DNA of 64,000 nt from Pseudoteredinibacter isoporae_A (GTDB lineage Bacteria > Pseudomonadota > Gammaproteobacteria > Pseudomonadales > Cellvibrionaceae), in assembly GCF_040372805.1 (NCBI RefSeq), contig NZ_BAABWJ010000004.1:124001-188000 (forward strand), written 5' to 3'. A model generated the notes under the pieces. The model saw only the letters and a list, made by a program, of their open reading frames with translations, did no database searches and was not told the origin of the DNA. Positions 36,401 through 43,712 of this stretch are shown piece after piece; position 1 is the stretch's first letter, and the number at the start of each line of letters is the position of its first letter. Made by a program: the position numbers and the translations under genes.

Positions 36401-36994
36401 AACCAGTTACTGGCAAGCTATCGCGGTCGGGAATTCGCCGACGAAGAAAACCTGCCAGAAAGCTACAATGTTGAACAGTTATTTTATCGCCATCTCGGTA
36501 CGGTGTTGCACCGCTGCCTGCAGCAGATTGGGGAAGAGGGTCTCACCGCCTGGACAGATGAACGCCGACAGGCGAGCCGCCCCTTCTGGAAAATTCAGCT
36601 GCAACAACTCGGCCTGTGGCCCAGTGCTTGCGAGCAAGCCTGCCAATTGATTGATAAAGCCATCGGCCTCACCCTCAGCGATGAACAAGGCCGCTGGCTA
36701 TTAAACGATCAACACCAAGACAGTCGCTTTGAATGGCGCCTTTGGGATACCCAGGCCAATCGGGAATATATCATCGACCGCTGCTTTATCGACCACGGTA
36801 AACGCTGGCTGATCGACTACAAAAGCAGCCTTCCCAAACCCGGCCAAAGCGAAGAAGAGTTCTTCGAGGAAGAACAGGCCAGCTACCATGAACAGCTCAG
36901 CCAATACCAGCGATTGCTGAAAGACTTGGGCGATGAGCCCGTCCAGCGCGCCCTGTACTTCCCACTGATGCAAACCCTTAAGCTGATTGATTAG
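33434..36994 (+). CDS. AddA-like UvrD/RecB helicase-nuclease
   Basis: 1186 residues. Superfamily 1A helicase motifs in order: Walker A AAPAGSGKTGLL, TFTRKAAAEMQHRI, VQTIDGFCRSLARQL, ILVDEFQDTAQPQL, FIVGDGMQSCYGFRDANVG, VNFRSQTGVVNWVN, MTIHKSKGLEFDHVFIP and TRLLYVACTRAIKHL. The C-terminal RecB-type nuclease has HLGTVLHRCLQ, EYIIDRCFIDHGKRW and LIDYKSS. It unwinds and trims double-strand ends for recombination. Tightly linked to the AddB-like gene, with a good ribosome site overlapping its end region. No recBCD genes are in view. Confidence 0.88.
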   Translation: MQVQDYHAREQAILPSGSFAVAAPAGSGKTGLLTQRVLTLLALCEHPEEVLSITFTRKAAAEMQHRIHQAIVHAANTEQTPENPHDALTWSLARKVLEQDRKHHWQLLQSPNRIRVQTIDGFCRSLARQLPLASGLGALPDTLDNPARAYEQAVQSVFARIEQDETLHFHWRQALRHLDNQLPQLQELMVALLAKRDQWLRTLLPLYFDAKALAESGSSTPGAEQVHTHMPFNTQALKTWIEECLGRIDSSISYESSELSMLADYAANNLAQEGKNDLHFLLGRDSLPPIKAEELPAWQQLSHLLLSQTGWRKQLNKNIGFISPKDKTEKQIADEKKNTFKALLLRLSEQEGLEEDLQLLRLLPQLESCQSLEPMMLSLSYLMVVIAAELKLVFRRLGASDFIEVSQAALQALGNEELPTDIALQLDYQIRHILVDEFQDTAQPQLQLLEKLTAGWEQGDGRSLFIVGDGMQSCYGFRDANVGIFLQARRQGIGSVPLEALDLSVNFRSQTGVVNWVNQVFQTAFPAKDDIGRGAVRYSDSVAFKDRLPGHACQSHILAYYDSEDKHRAREQQAEHMADAIAQLRQESPDDSVAVLVRNRPHLAAVLQALEKRGLRWQATDIDPLASRMAIEDLINLTRCLLYPSDRLAWLSVLRSPLLGFNLQELWSLCNWAEDSTEEERLCDGFRRPAIISHLQKTSFLNALKPSSQKRLQWFMDHFLATQQNRGRKPLRQWIEGFWLSVGGPACLLEAADLDNAGTYFELLESEGWQIKEWQSFRDKVNSLFARPAADSDPKLQVMTIHKSKGLEFDHVFIPELDRRPRSNENALFLWQQRINDSGHSDLLMAPLASREFNSQLDEKELAAQNGLYQLLREEEKLKTEYEATRLLYVACTRAIKHLHLYAALPVDEKALANSEADENDSTLPLKAPSSSSLLAKIWPSIKEELQIYPLQKNMDNHSSPQEEIQQRHPSEDFNLQLDERWQSPEFPDNQLLASYRGREFADEENLPESYNVEQLFYRHLGTVLHRCLQQIGEEGLTAWTDERRQASRPFWKIQLQQLGLWPSACEQACQLIDKAIGLTLSDEQGRWLLNDQHQDSRFEWRLWDTQANREYIIDRCFIDHGKRWLIDYKSSLPKPGQSEEEFFEEEQASYHEQLSQYQRLLKDLGDEPVQRALYFPLMQTLKLID

Positions 36995-37098
36995 CCATAA
37001 CTATGGACTAAATTGATAAAAATTCTCTGGCAGGGGGAGCCCTGTCAAGCAGAATTGAGTAGAATAGTGAGAATAACAAGTCTGATTTAGAGATAACC

Positions 37099-38181
37099 AT
37101 GAGCAATACCCATAGCAACAAGATCGAAAACCTTAATATTAATTCCCAGGAGGTTTTGGTCTCTCCTGCGGAAATCAAGCAGGAGCTGCCCCTCAGCGAT
37201 GCCGCAAGAACAGCGGTACAAGAAGGCCGCCAAGCGGTATGCAACATTCTGGATCGTACCGATCACCGTCTGATGGTCGTTATTGGCCCCTGCTCCATCC
37301 ATGATGTAGACGCCGCTAAAGATTACGCCCGCCGTTTGAAAAAGCTGTCTGATGAGCTGTCCGATACTCTCTATATCGTAATGCGCGTCTACTTTGAAAA
37401 ACCGCGCACCACCGTCGGCTGGAAAGGTCTGATCAACGATCCTTATTTGGATGATTCTTTCAAGATTCAGGAAGGTTTACACATTGGTCGCCAATTGCTG
37501 ATCGATGTGTCCGAGATGGGTCTGGCTACATCGACGGAAGCACTGGATCCGATTTCACCTCAGTATCTGCAGGATTTGATTTCCTGGTCCGCGATTGGTG
37601 CCCGCACCACCGAATCCCAAACGCACCGTGAGATGGCCTCAGGCCTGTCCTCAGCCGTGGGGTTTAAAAATGGTACCGACGGTGGTTTGACTGTGGCCAT
37701 CAACGCACTGCAGTCGGTTTCCAGTCCACACCGTTTTTTGGGAATCAATGAAAACGGCCAGGTTGCCATTACTCACACCAAAGGTAACCCATATGGCCAT
37801 GTTGTCTTGCGTGGCGGCAATGGCAAGCCTAATTACGATTCCGTGAGTGTGGCCATGTGTGAACAGGAACTGGAAAAACACGGTGTAAGCCCGAACATTA
37901 TGGTGGACTGCAGTCATGCCAATTCCAATAAAAATCACGAACTGCAACCGTTGGTTATGGACAATGTCGCCAATCAAATTCTGGAAGGCAACCGCTCCAT
38001 TATTGGAATCATGGTGGAATCCAATATTGGCCCCGGCAACCAGAAAATGACTGCGAACCTGGACGACCTGGAATACGGCGTATCGATTACCGATGCGTGT
38101 ATCGATTGGGAAACAACCGAAGCCAGCTTGCATTCTATGCGTGACAAAATCAAAGATGCTCTGAAAGAACGTCAAGCGTAA
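37099..38181 (+). CDS. aroF: 3-deoxy-7-phosphoheptulonate synthase, AroF-type class I
   Basis: 360 residues. It condenses phosphoenolpyruvate and erythrose 4-phosphate, the first step of the shikimate pathway. Class I motifs are clear: VVIGPCSIHDVDAA, MRVYFEKPRTTVGWKGLIND, GARTTESQTHREMASGL, GFKNGTDG and MVDCSHANSNK. STEALDPISPQYL and the N-terminal INSQEVLVSPAEIK resemble the Tyr-sensitive AroF isoenzyme more than AroG. It has its own strong terminator and stands apart from other aro genes. Confidence 0.92.
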   Translation: MSNTHSNKIENLNINSQEVLVSPAEIKQELPLSDAARTAVQEGRQAVCNILDRTDHRLMVVIGPCSIHDVDAAKDYARRLKKLSDELSDTLYIVMRVYFEKPRTTVGWKGLINDPYLDDSFKIQEGLHIGRQLLIDVSEMGLATSTEALDPISPQYLQDLISWSAIGARTTESQTHREMASGLSSAVGFKNGTDGGLTVAINALQSVSSPHRFLGINENGQVAITHTKGNPYGHVVLRGGNGKPNYDSVSVAMCEQELEKHGVSPNIMVDCSHANSNKNHELQPLVMDNVANQILEGNRSIIGIMVESNIGPGNQKMTANLDDLEYGVSITDACIDWETTEASLHSMRDKIKDALKERQA

Positions 38182-38220
38182 TTCAATAGAACGCCGGTTT
38201 TGAGCCGTCGGTCCCGTAAT

Positions 38221-38249
38221 AAAAAAGGCCGCACATTGCGGCCTTTTTT
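38221..38249 (+). terminator. Rho-independent terminator after aroF
   Basis: GGCCGCA-CAT-TGCGGCC stem flanked by A's and a T run, 40 bp after the aroF stop. Its symmetry means it could also end transcription from the convergent cysG gene. Confidence 0.92.
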
Positions 38250-38306
38250 ATTATTCAGTTCGTTTACGCTATCGGCCGCATGGCTCTATTGAGAATAAGA
38301 GGATTC

Positions 38307-39737
38307 TCAACTTTCCGTAGAGATAATCCGCCCCTCACCTTCGTACCAATGCAGTTGTTTATGCAATGCGACTACACCACCGATAATAAGTAAGGTGGGC
38401 GCACGGAACTGATGCTGCTTGGCCTCGTCTGACAAGCGACTAAGATCTGAAATTAATACACGCTGCTCTGGACAAGTCCCTTTTTCAACCAGCGCCGCTG
38501 CGGTGTATTTATCCCGGCCTGCATCCACAAGCGCTTTGCAGATAGTCGGCAAGCCAACCAGGCTCATATAAAACACTAACGTCTGATCCGCAGCCGCCAG
38601 CTCAGCCCAGCGAATGTTCTCCTGATTGTTTTGCAAATGACCAGTAATAAAACGGACCGACTGGGCATAGTCTCGATGGGTTAATGGGATACCCGCATAA
38701 CTCGCACAGCCCGAAGCTGCAGTAATTCCCGGAACAACCTGGAAGCTCACACCGGATTCTGCCAGTGTTTCCAACTCTTCACCTCCGCGACCAAAAATAA
38801 AGGGGTCTCCCCCCTTAAGGCGCAATACACGCTTACCCTCTTTGGCCAATGTTACCAACTGCTGATTTATATCATCCTGAGGAACGGCGTGATCGGACCG
38901 ACGCTTACCGACGTATATCCGATCGGCATCCCGACGCAGCAACTCCATAATCGCAGGTGACACCAGACGGTCATACAACACCACATCAGCCTGCTGCATC
39001 AATCGCAACGCCTTTAAGGTGAGAAGTTCAGGATCCCCGGGCCCGGCACCAACCAAATAAACTTCGCCCTCTGCGGGCAAGTTATTGTCGGTTTGCTCCA
39101 GTGCCCGTTCAATAATTTGGCGACTGTCATCGAGTTGATTTTTTAACGCGGCCTCATGAGCAGGCCCATCAAGCAACCACTGCCAAAAACGCAATCGTTG
39201 TTTTTCATCATGTATTGTGCGACTGATCTTTTGGCGAAAGTCTCCGAGAATATCTGCGAAACGCCCCAGATTTGCAGGAAGACGCTCTTCCAGCTGCTGG
39301 CGAATACGTCGCCCCAAAACCGGAGCTTTTCCCGCCGTGGAAATGGCAACCACAAGCGGCGAGCGATCAACAATCGCGGAAGTGATAATGGTGCAAAGCT
39401 CAGGTTGATCAACCACATTGATGGCGATATTTTTTTTCTGGCAAAGTACGGCCAGAGATTGATTAAACGCCGCATCATCCGTTGCCGCGATGACAAACAC
39501 CTTCTGATCAAGATCGGCGCTGTCTTTAAGCACATCAAAATGACGAGCCTGCAGATCAATACGCTCAGGATGCGCTTCGAGCAGTTCTTGGGTTTCTCGG
39601 TGCAACTCAGGGGAAAACAAAACAACATTAACCGGAGTCTTGAGCAGCAAACGCAATTTGCGCGCAGCAACCGCGCCACCACCGACGAGCAGGCAGTGAC
39701 GGTCGCGCATATCATGAAATAATGGAAAATAATCCAT
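38307..39737 (-). CDS. cysG: Siroheme synthase (SUMT plus precorrin-2 dehydrogenase/ferrochelatase)
   Basis: 476 residues. The N-terminal CysG-B domain (about 1-200) carries the NAD site GGGAVAARKLRLLLK and is the precorrin-2 oxidase and sirohydrochlorin ferrochelatase. The C-terminal uroporphyrinogen-III methyltransferase (about 215-470) has VYLVGAGPGDPELLTLKAL, YDRLVSPAIM, LRLKGGDPFIFGRGGEE and GITAASGCASYAGIPLTHRD. Siroheme is the cofactor of sulphite and nitrite reductases. It follows serS by 42 bp and ends the ftsK-lolA-rarA-crcB-serS-cysG series. Confidence 0.96.
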   Translation of the reverse strand: MDYFPLFHDMRDRHCLLVGGGAVAARKLRLLLKTPVNVVLFSPELHRETQELLEAHPERIDLQARHFDVLKDSADLDQKVFVIAATDDAAFNQSLAVLCQKKNIAINVVDQPELCTIITSAIVDRSPLVVAISTAGKAPVLGRRIRQQLEERLPANLGRFADILGDFRQKISRTIHDEKQRLRFWQWLLDGPAHEAALKNQLDDSRQIIERALEQTDNNLPAEGEVYLVGAGPGDPELLTLKALRLMQQADVVLYDRLVSPAIMELLRRDADRIYVGKRRSDHAVPQDDINQQLVTLAKEGKRVLRLKGGDPFIFGRGGEELETLAESGVSFQVVPGITAASGCASYAGIPLTHRDYAQSVRFITGHLQNNQENIRWAELAAADQTLVFYMSLVGLPTICKALVDAGRDKYTAAALVEKGTCPEQRVLISDLSRLSDEAKQHQFRAPTLLIIGGVVALHKQLHWYEGEGRIISTES

Positions 39738-39779
39738 ACAAAACCTCAGGGCCGCTTGGCAGGATCAGCAGCACCCGAG

Positions 39780-41060
39780 TTAGGATGCTGTAATTCGCTC
39801 CAGACCACCGCAGTAACTACGCAACGCTTCAGGCACATCGATGGAACCATCGGCATTCTGGTAGTTTTCCAAAATGGCAACCAGAGTACGACCAATCGCT
39901 AAACCAGAACCATTCAAAGTGTGCAACAACTGTGGCTTGCCATCAGCGTTACGGAAACGCGCTTTCATTCGACGCGCCTGGAAGTCATTGAACAAACTGC
40001 AGGAAGAAATCTCTCGATATTTCCCCTGGCTTGGCACCCATACTTCCAAATCGTAGGTTTTCGCCGCAGAGAAACCGGTATCACCACCACACAAAATGAC
40101 CTTGCGGTAAGGCAAGCCGAGCTTTTGCAAAATAGCTTCGGCATGCCCTGTCAACTCTTCCAGAGCCTGCTCAGATTGATCAGGTGTTGTGAATTGAACC
40201 AACTCAACTTTTTCAAATTGGTGCTGGCGAATCATGCCGCGGGTATCACGACCATGGCTGCCGGCCTCGCTTCGAAAACACGGCGTATGGCAGGTGTAAC
40301 GAATAGGCAACTGTGCCGCATCCTGTACAATCTCATCGCGCAGTACGTTGGTGATCGGCACTTCAGCAGTGGGAATCAGATAGAAGTCACGATCATCACG
40401 TAATTTGAACAAGTCTTCTTCAAACTTCGGCAGCTGTCCAGTGCCAAACAGGGATTCCTTATTAACGATAAACGGCACCTGGATTTCTTCATAGCCATGT
40501 TCATGAATATGAGTGTCCAACATGAATTGAATCAAGGCACGATGCAGGCGCGCAACGCCACCGCGCATCACAGCAAAGCGGGAACCGGTAATTTTACTGG
40601 CGGTTTCAAAGTCCAGGCCGCCCAGATCTGAACCCAAATCAACATGATCCTTGACGTCGAAATCAAACTCTCGAGGCTCACCCCAGCTGGAGACCTCAAC
40701 ATTGTCATCCTCGTCACTGCCCTCAGGCACGCTGTCATGCAACACATTGGGAACGCCACTGAGCAACTCATCCATTTTGGATTGCACGGCGTGCAGTTGC
40801 TGCTCTGCTTCCTGTAAGGAACCCTTCAGATCTTCGACTTCTTTCAACAAAGGGGCAATATCTTCACCCTGAGCTTTCGCTTTGCCGATTTTCTTTGACT
40901 TGCTGTTGCGCTCTTGCTGCAAAGCTTCAGTTTTCACCTGAATGTCTTTGCGCTCTTCTTCCAAAGCCTGGATGGTCGCAACATCCAATTCAAAACCACG
41001 TTTCGTCAATGCCTTGGCGATGTCCTCGGCCTGAGTACGAACGATTTTTGGGTCCAACAT
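39780..41060 (-). CDS. serS: Seryl-tRNA synthetase
   Basis: 426 residues. The N-terminal long coiled coil (about 25-110, ALEEERKDIQVKTEALQQER) binds the tRNA-Ser long variable arm. The class II core contains motif 2 TPCFRSEAGSHGRDTRGMIR and motif 3 NGSGLAIGRTLVAILENYQ, with KYREISSCSLFNDFQARRMK between them. It charges tRNA-Ser and tRNA-Sec. AAGG lies just before the ATG. Confidence 0.97.
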   Translation of the reverse strand: MLDPKIVRTQAEDIAKALTKRGFELDVATIQALEEERKDIQVKTEALQQERNSKSKKIGKAKAQGEDIAPLLKEVEDLKGSLQEAEQQLHAVQSKMDELLSGVPNVLHDSVPEGSDEDDNVEVSSWGEPREFDFDVKDHVDLGSDLGGLDFETASKITGSRFAVMRGGVARLHRALIQFMLDTHIHEHGYEEIQVPFIVNKESLFGTGQLPKFEEDLFKLRDDRDFYLIPTAEVPITNVLRDEIVQDAAQLPIRYTCHTPCFRSEAGSHGRDTRGMIRQHQFEKVELVQFTTPDQSEQALEELTGHAEAILQKLGLPYRKVILCGGDTGFSAAKTYDLEVWVPSQGKYREISSCSLFNDFQARRMKARFRNADGKPQLLHTLNGSGLAIGRTLVAILENYQNADGSIDVPEALRSYCGGLERITAS

Positions 41061-41101
41061 AATTTTTAACCTTACTTATGATCGCAACAGCGATCCACAA
41101 A

Positions 41102-41482
41102 CTAAACAATCTTCATGGCCAGCTGCGCCCCCAAAAAGACGCACAACAAACTGCCAATAACATTCAATGTGACGTAGAGCAAAGCCAACTCATGATGTTG
41201 GTTTTGCCAAAGGCTCAATGCCTCAAGTGAAAACGTCGAGAACGTGGTAAATGCGCCCAAAAAGCCTGTCATCAAGACATTACGCCATTCCGGGTTGAAC
41301 CAATGCTCTTCTACGATCACCACATAAATAAACCCCATCAGAGCCGAACCCAGCAAATTGACGAAAACAGTCGCCAATGGCAAACGTCCCGCCACCGGCA
41401 CCAACCAGTAATTGGCAACCGCAAAGCGACACAGAGCACCAATGCTCCCCCCCGCTGCAACCGCTATCCACTGATTGATCAT
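41102..41482 (-). CDS. crcB: Fluoride channel CrcB/Fluc
   Basis: 126 residues with four hydrophobic helices. Family motifs: GGSIGALCRFAVANYWL, TVFVNLLGSALMGF (the conserved Asn) and MTGFLGAFTTFSTFSLE, with the Thr/Phe ladder of the pore. It exports fluoride as a dual-topology dimer. It lies between rarA and serS. No fluoride riboswitch is seen in the 168-bp space before it. Confidence 0.93.
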   Translation of the reverse strand: MINQWIAVAAGGSIGALCRFAVANYWLVPVAGRLPLATVFVNLLGSALMGFIYVVIVEEHWFNPEWRNVLMTGFLGAFTTFSTFSLEALSLWQNQHHELALLYVTLNVIGSLLCVFLGAQLAMKIV

Positions 41483-41650
41483 GCTGTGTACTCTATGTGC
41501 AATCGATCTTTGTTTTCGATCTTTCTGGGCGTCGCACTGCCCGAGTTCAGTACTGTGCCTCTGGTCGTCCCGAACATCAACATAGATGCCATCGAGATTG
41601 CCGCTTCTCCGCCCACCGCTTCAAACTCGAGACAAGCGGTCAACTTTTGT

Positions 41651-43003
41651 TCAATCTTTATCGCGCATTTTGGTATTTGCCCGATGGGCCATATCCAGTT
41701 GGCGTAAGCGCTCCAGCTTCTCAGAGATTTTAATCTCCAACCCCCTGCTGACCGGCTCGTAGTAACGCGCCTCGTCCATTTCATCGGGGAAATAACGCTC
41801 TCCCGCAGCATAGGCTTCGGCTTCATCATGGGCATACCGATACCCAGCACCGTAATCCATATCCTTCATCATGCTGGTTGGCGCATTGCGCAAATGCATG
41901 GGAACGTCATAGCTTGGGGAGCTGGACACATCAGCGCGAGCGCGCTTGTAGGCATTATACACCGCATTACTCTTCGGTGCTGCGGCTAAATAGATAATCG
42001 CCTGAGCAATCGCCAGCTCACCTTCTGGGCTACCGAGACGCTCTTGCACCTCCCAAGCATCTAATGCCAGCCGCAAACCTCTGGGGTCGGCATTGCCTAT
42101 ATCTTCCGATGCCATCCGCACGACGCGCCTAGCGATGTATAGAGGGTCGCAACCGCCATCCAACATCCGGGCAAACCAATACAAGGAGCCGTCAACACTG
42201 GACCCTCGAACAGACTTGTGCAAGGCCGATATTTGCTCATAGAACAGATCTCCGCCCTTATCAAAGCGACGACTTTCGTTGGCCAACACCTGGTCCAGAA
42301 TATTCGGGTCAATTAGCCGACCTTGATCCGACTCAACAGCAATATCACTGGCAATTTCCAACAAATTCAATGCGCGCCGCACATCACCATCAGCCGCTTG
42401 GGCAATCACCTTCAGCACATCATCGTCGACCTGCAGCTTTAATTTACCCAGGCCTCGTTCCTCATCCACCGAGGCTTTTTTAAGCGCTTTAAAAATATCG
42501 TCAGGAGACAAGCTCTTCAGAACGTAAACCCGACTGCGGGACAACAGTGCATTGTTAAGTTCGAATGATGGGTTTTCAGTAGTAGCGCCAATAAAAATAA
42601 CCGTGCCATCTTCAACAAAGGGCAAGAAAGCGTCTTGCTGAGCCTTGTTGAAACGGTGGACCTCATCGACAAACAAAATGGTTTTTCGGCCAAAACTGGC
42701 AGCCACCTGGCGGGCTTTTTCGATTGCGGTTCGAATGTCTTTTACACCTGCAAGAACCGCAGACAAGGTTTCAAAATGAGCATCGTTGAGCTCGGCCAAC
42801 ATTTTGGCCAACGTGGTTTTACCTACTCCGGGAGGACCCCATAACACCATCGAATGCAGGTTGTTACGCTCGATTGATTCTCTGACAGGTTTGCCTGGCC
42901 CCAGCAAATGCTCCTGCCCAACATAATCCTCCAAACAACGCGGCCGCATTTTTGCAGCCAGGGGTTGAAAGCTGTTATCACTTTCAAACAGATCATCCTT
43001 CAT
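41651..43003 (-). CDS. rarA: Replication-associated recombination protein A (AAA+ ATPase)
   Basis: 450 residues from the ATG at 43001-43003, which overlaps the lolA 3' end by 11 bp; its ribosome site (AAGGA-like) is within lolA. AAA+ motifs: Walker A WGPPGVGKTTLAKML, Walker B LFVDEVHRFNKAQQDAF, sensor 1 FIGATTENPSFELN, and the C-terminal MgsA tetramerisation region with SPSYDVPMHLRNAPT. It acts at stalled forks, related to eukaryotic WRNIP1. The 168 bp after it, before crcB, holds no clear gene. Confidence 0.95.
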   Translation of the reverse strand: MKDDLFESDNSFQPLAAKMRPRCLEDYVGQEHLLGPGKPVRESIERNNLHSMVLWGPPGVGKTTLAKMLAELNDAHFETLSAVLAGVKDIRTAIEKARQVAASFGRKTILFVDEVHRFNKAQQDAFLPFVEDGTVIFIGATTENPSFELNNALLSRSRVYVLKSLSPDDIFKALKKASVDEERGLGKLKLQVDDDVLKVIAQAADGDVRRALNLLEIASDIAVESDQGRLIDPNILDQVLANESRRFDKGGDLFYEQISALHKSVRGSSVDGSLYWFARMLDGGCDPLYIARRVVRMASEDIGNADPRGLRLALDAWEVQERLGSPEGELAIAQAIIYLAAAPKSNAVYNAYKRARADVSSSPSYDVPMHLRNAPTSMMKDMDYGAGYRYAHDEAEAYAAGERYFPDEMDEARYYEPVSRGLEIKISEKLERLRQLDMAHRANTKMRDKD

Positions 43004-43625
43004 CGACAATATCGGTTCCCGGTGGAGGCTCAAACGCAAACAGAGATTGAGGCAGAGTTTTATTCGCCTCGCTGGTAATCAGACGAATATGGGTTTTCTG
43101 GCCGAGGCTATCCCAAACAATGATTTCGCTGGGTAACTCCGCATCAAACAATAAATCCATTTTACTGAAACTGCTCGATGTCTCTTTTGGCTTCAGTTGA
43201 AAGCCCTGTTCAATGGTTTCAATATGATAGTTGTCACTCAGCGAATGATCCTGGCTGCTCAAGATAAACAAAGGCGTTTGTCTTTCAGCATCACTCAAAC
43301 GTCGGCGGTTTAGCTGTTCCAAGTCAGGATCATAAAGCAACAAGGATTGCTTATCCCCAATCAACAACTGCGCGAAAGGCTCCGTGGTTTCCCAACGATA
43401 TTGCCCCTGCTTGTTCAAGGCGAAATCACCTGCGCTTTCCTGTAGCAATTCACCGTCGTCAGCGGTCAATGTCTGCTGGAACTTGCCCTGCAAACTGTCA
43501 ATCGCAAGCAGGCGCTCAGACAACGCAGACGCGGCTGAAGATACCGGACCCTCACCCGCGAAACTCGATACCGACATCATAAGAGCACTGAACGCCATGG
43601 CCATTGTCGTAAGGAATGTTTTCAT
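42993..43625 (-). CDS. lolA: Outer-membrane lipoprotein carrier protein
   Basis: 210 residues from the ATG at 43623-43625, chosen because a signal peptide starts right there (MKTFLTTMAMAFSALMMSVS, cleaved after SFA). The mature LolA fold has LQGKFQQTLTADDGELLQES, GQYRWETTEPFAQLLIGD and the YDPDLEQLNRR strand. It ferries lipoproteins across the periplasm from LolCDE to LolB. Translationally overlapping with rarA; downstream of ftsK by 87 bp. Confidence 0.93.
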   Translation of the reverse strand: MKTFLTTMAMAFSALMMSVSSFAGEGPVSSAASALSERLLAIDSLQGKFQQTLTADDGELLQESAGDFALNKQGQYRWETTEPFAQLLIGDKQSLLLYDPDLEQLNRRRLSDAERQTPLFILSSQDHSLSDNYHIETIEQGFQLKPKETSSSFSKMDLLFDAELPSEIIVWDSLGQKTHIRLITSEANKTLPQSLFAFEPPPGTDIVDEG

Positions 43626-43712
43626 ATTGCCGATCTCTGTTTTGCCTATAGATGTGATCATTCTCGAAGCGCCAGGTTAACGGGGCATGAACCATCTAAG
43701 TGGCGATATTTA

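Noticed and set aside
41483..41650. Possible small gene between rarA and crcB
   Set aside because: Frames on both strands run into neighbouring genes and encode no recognisable protein; left as intergenic.
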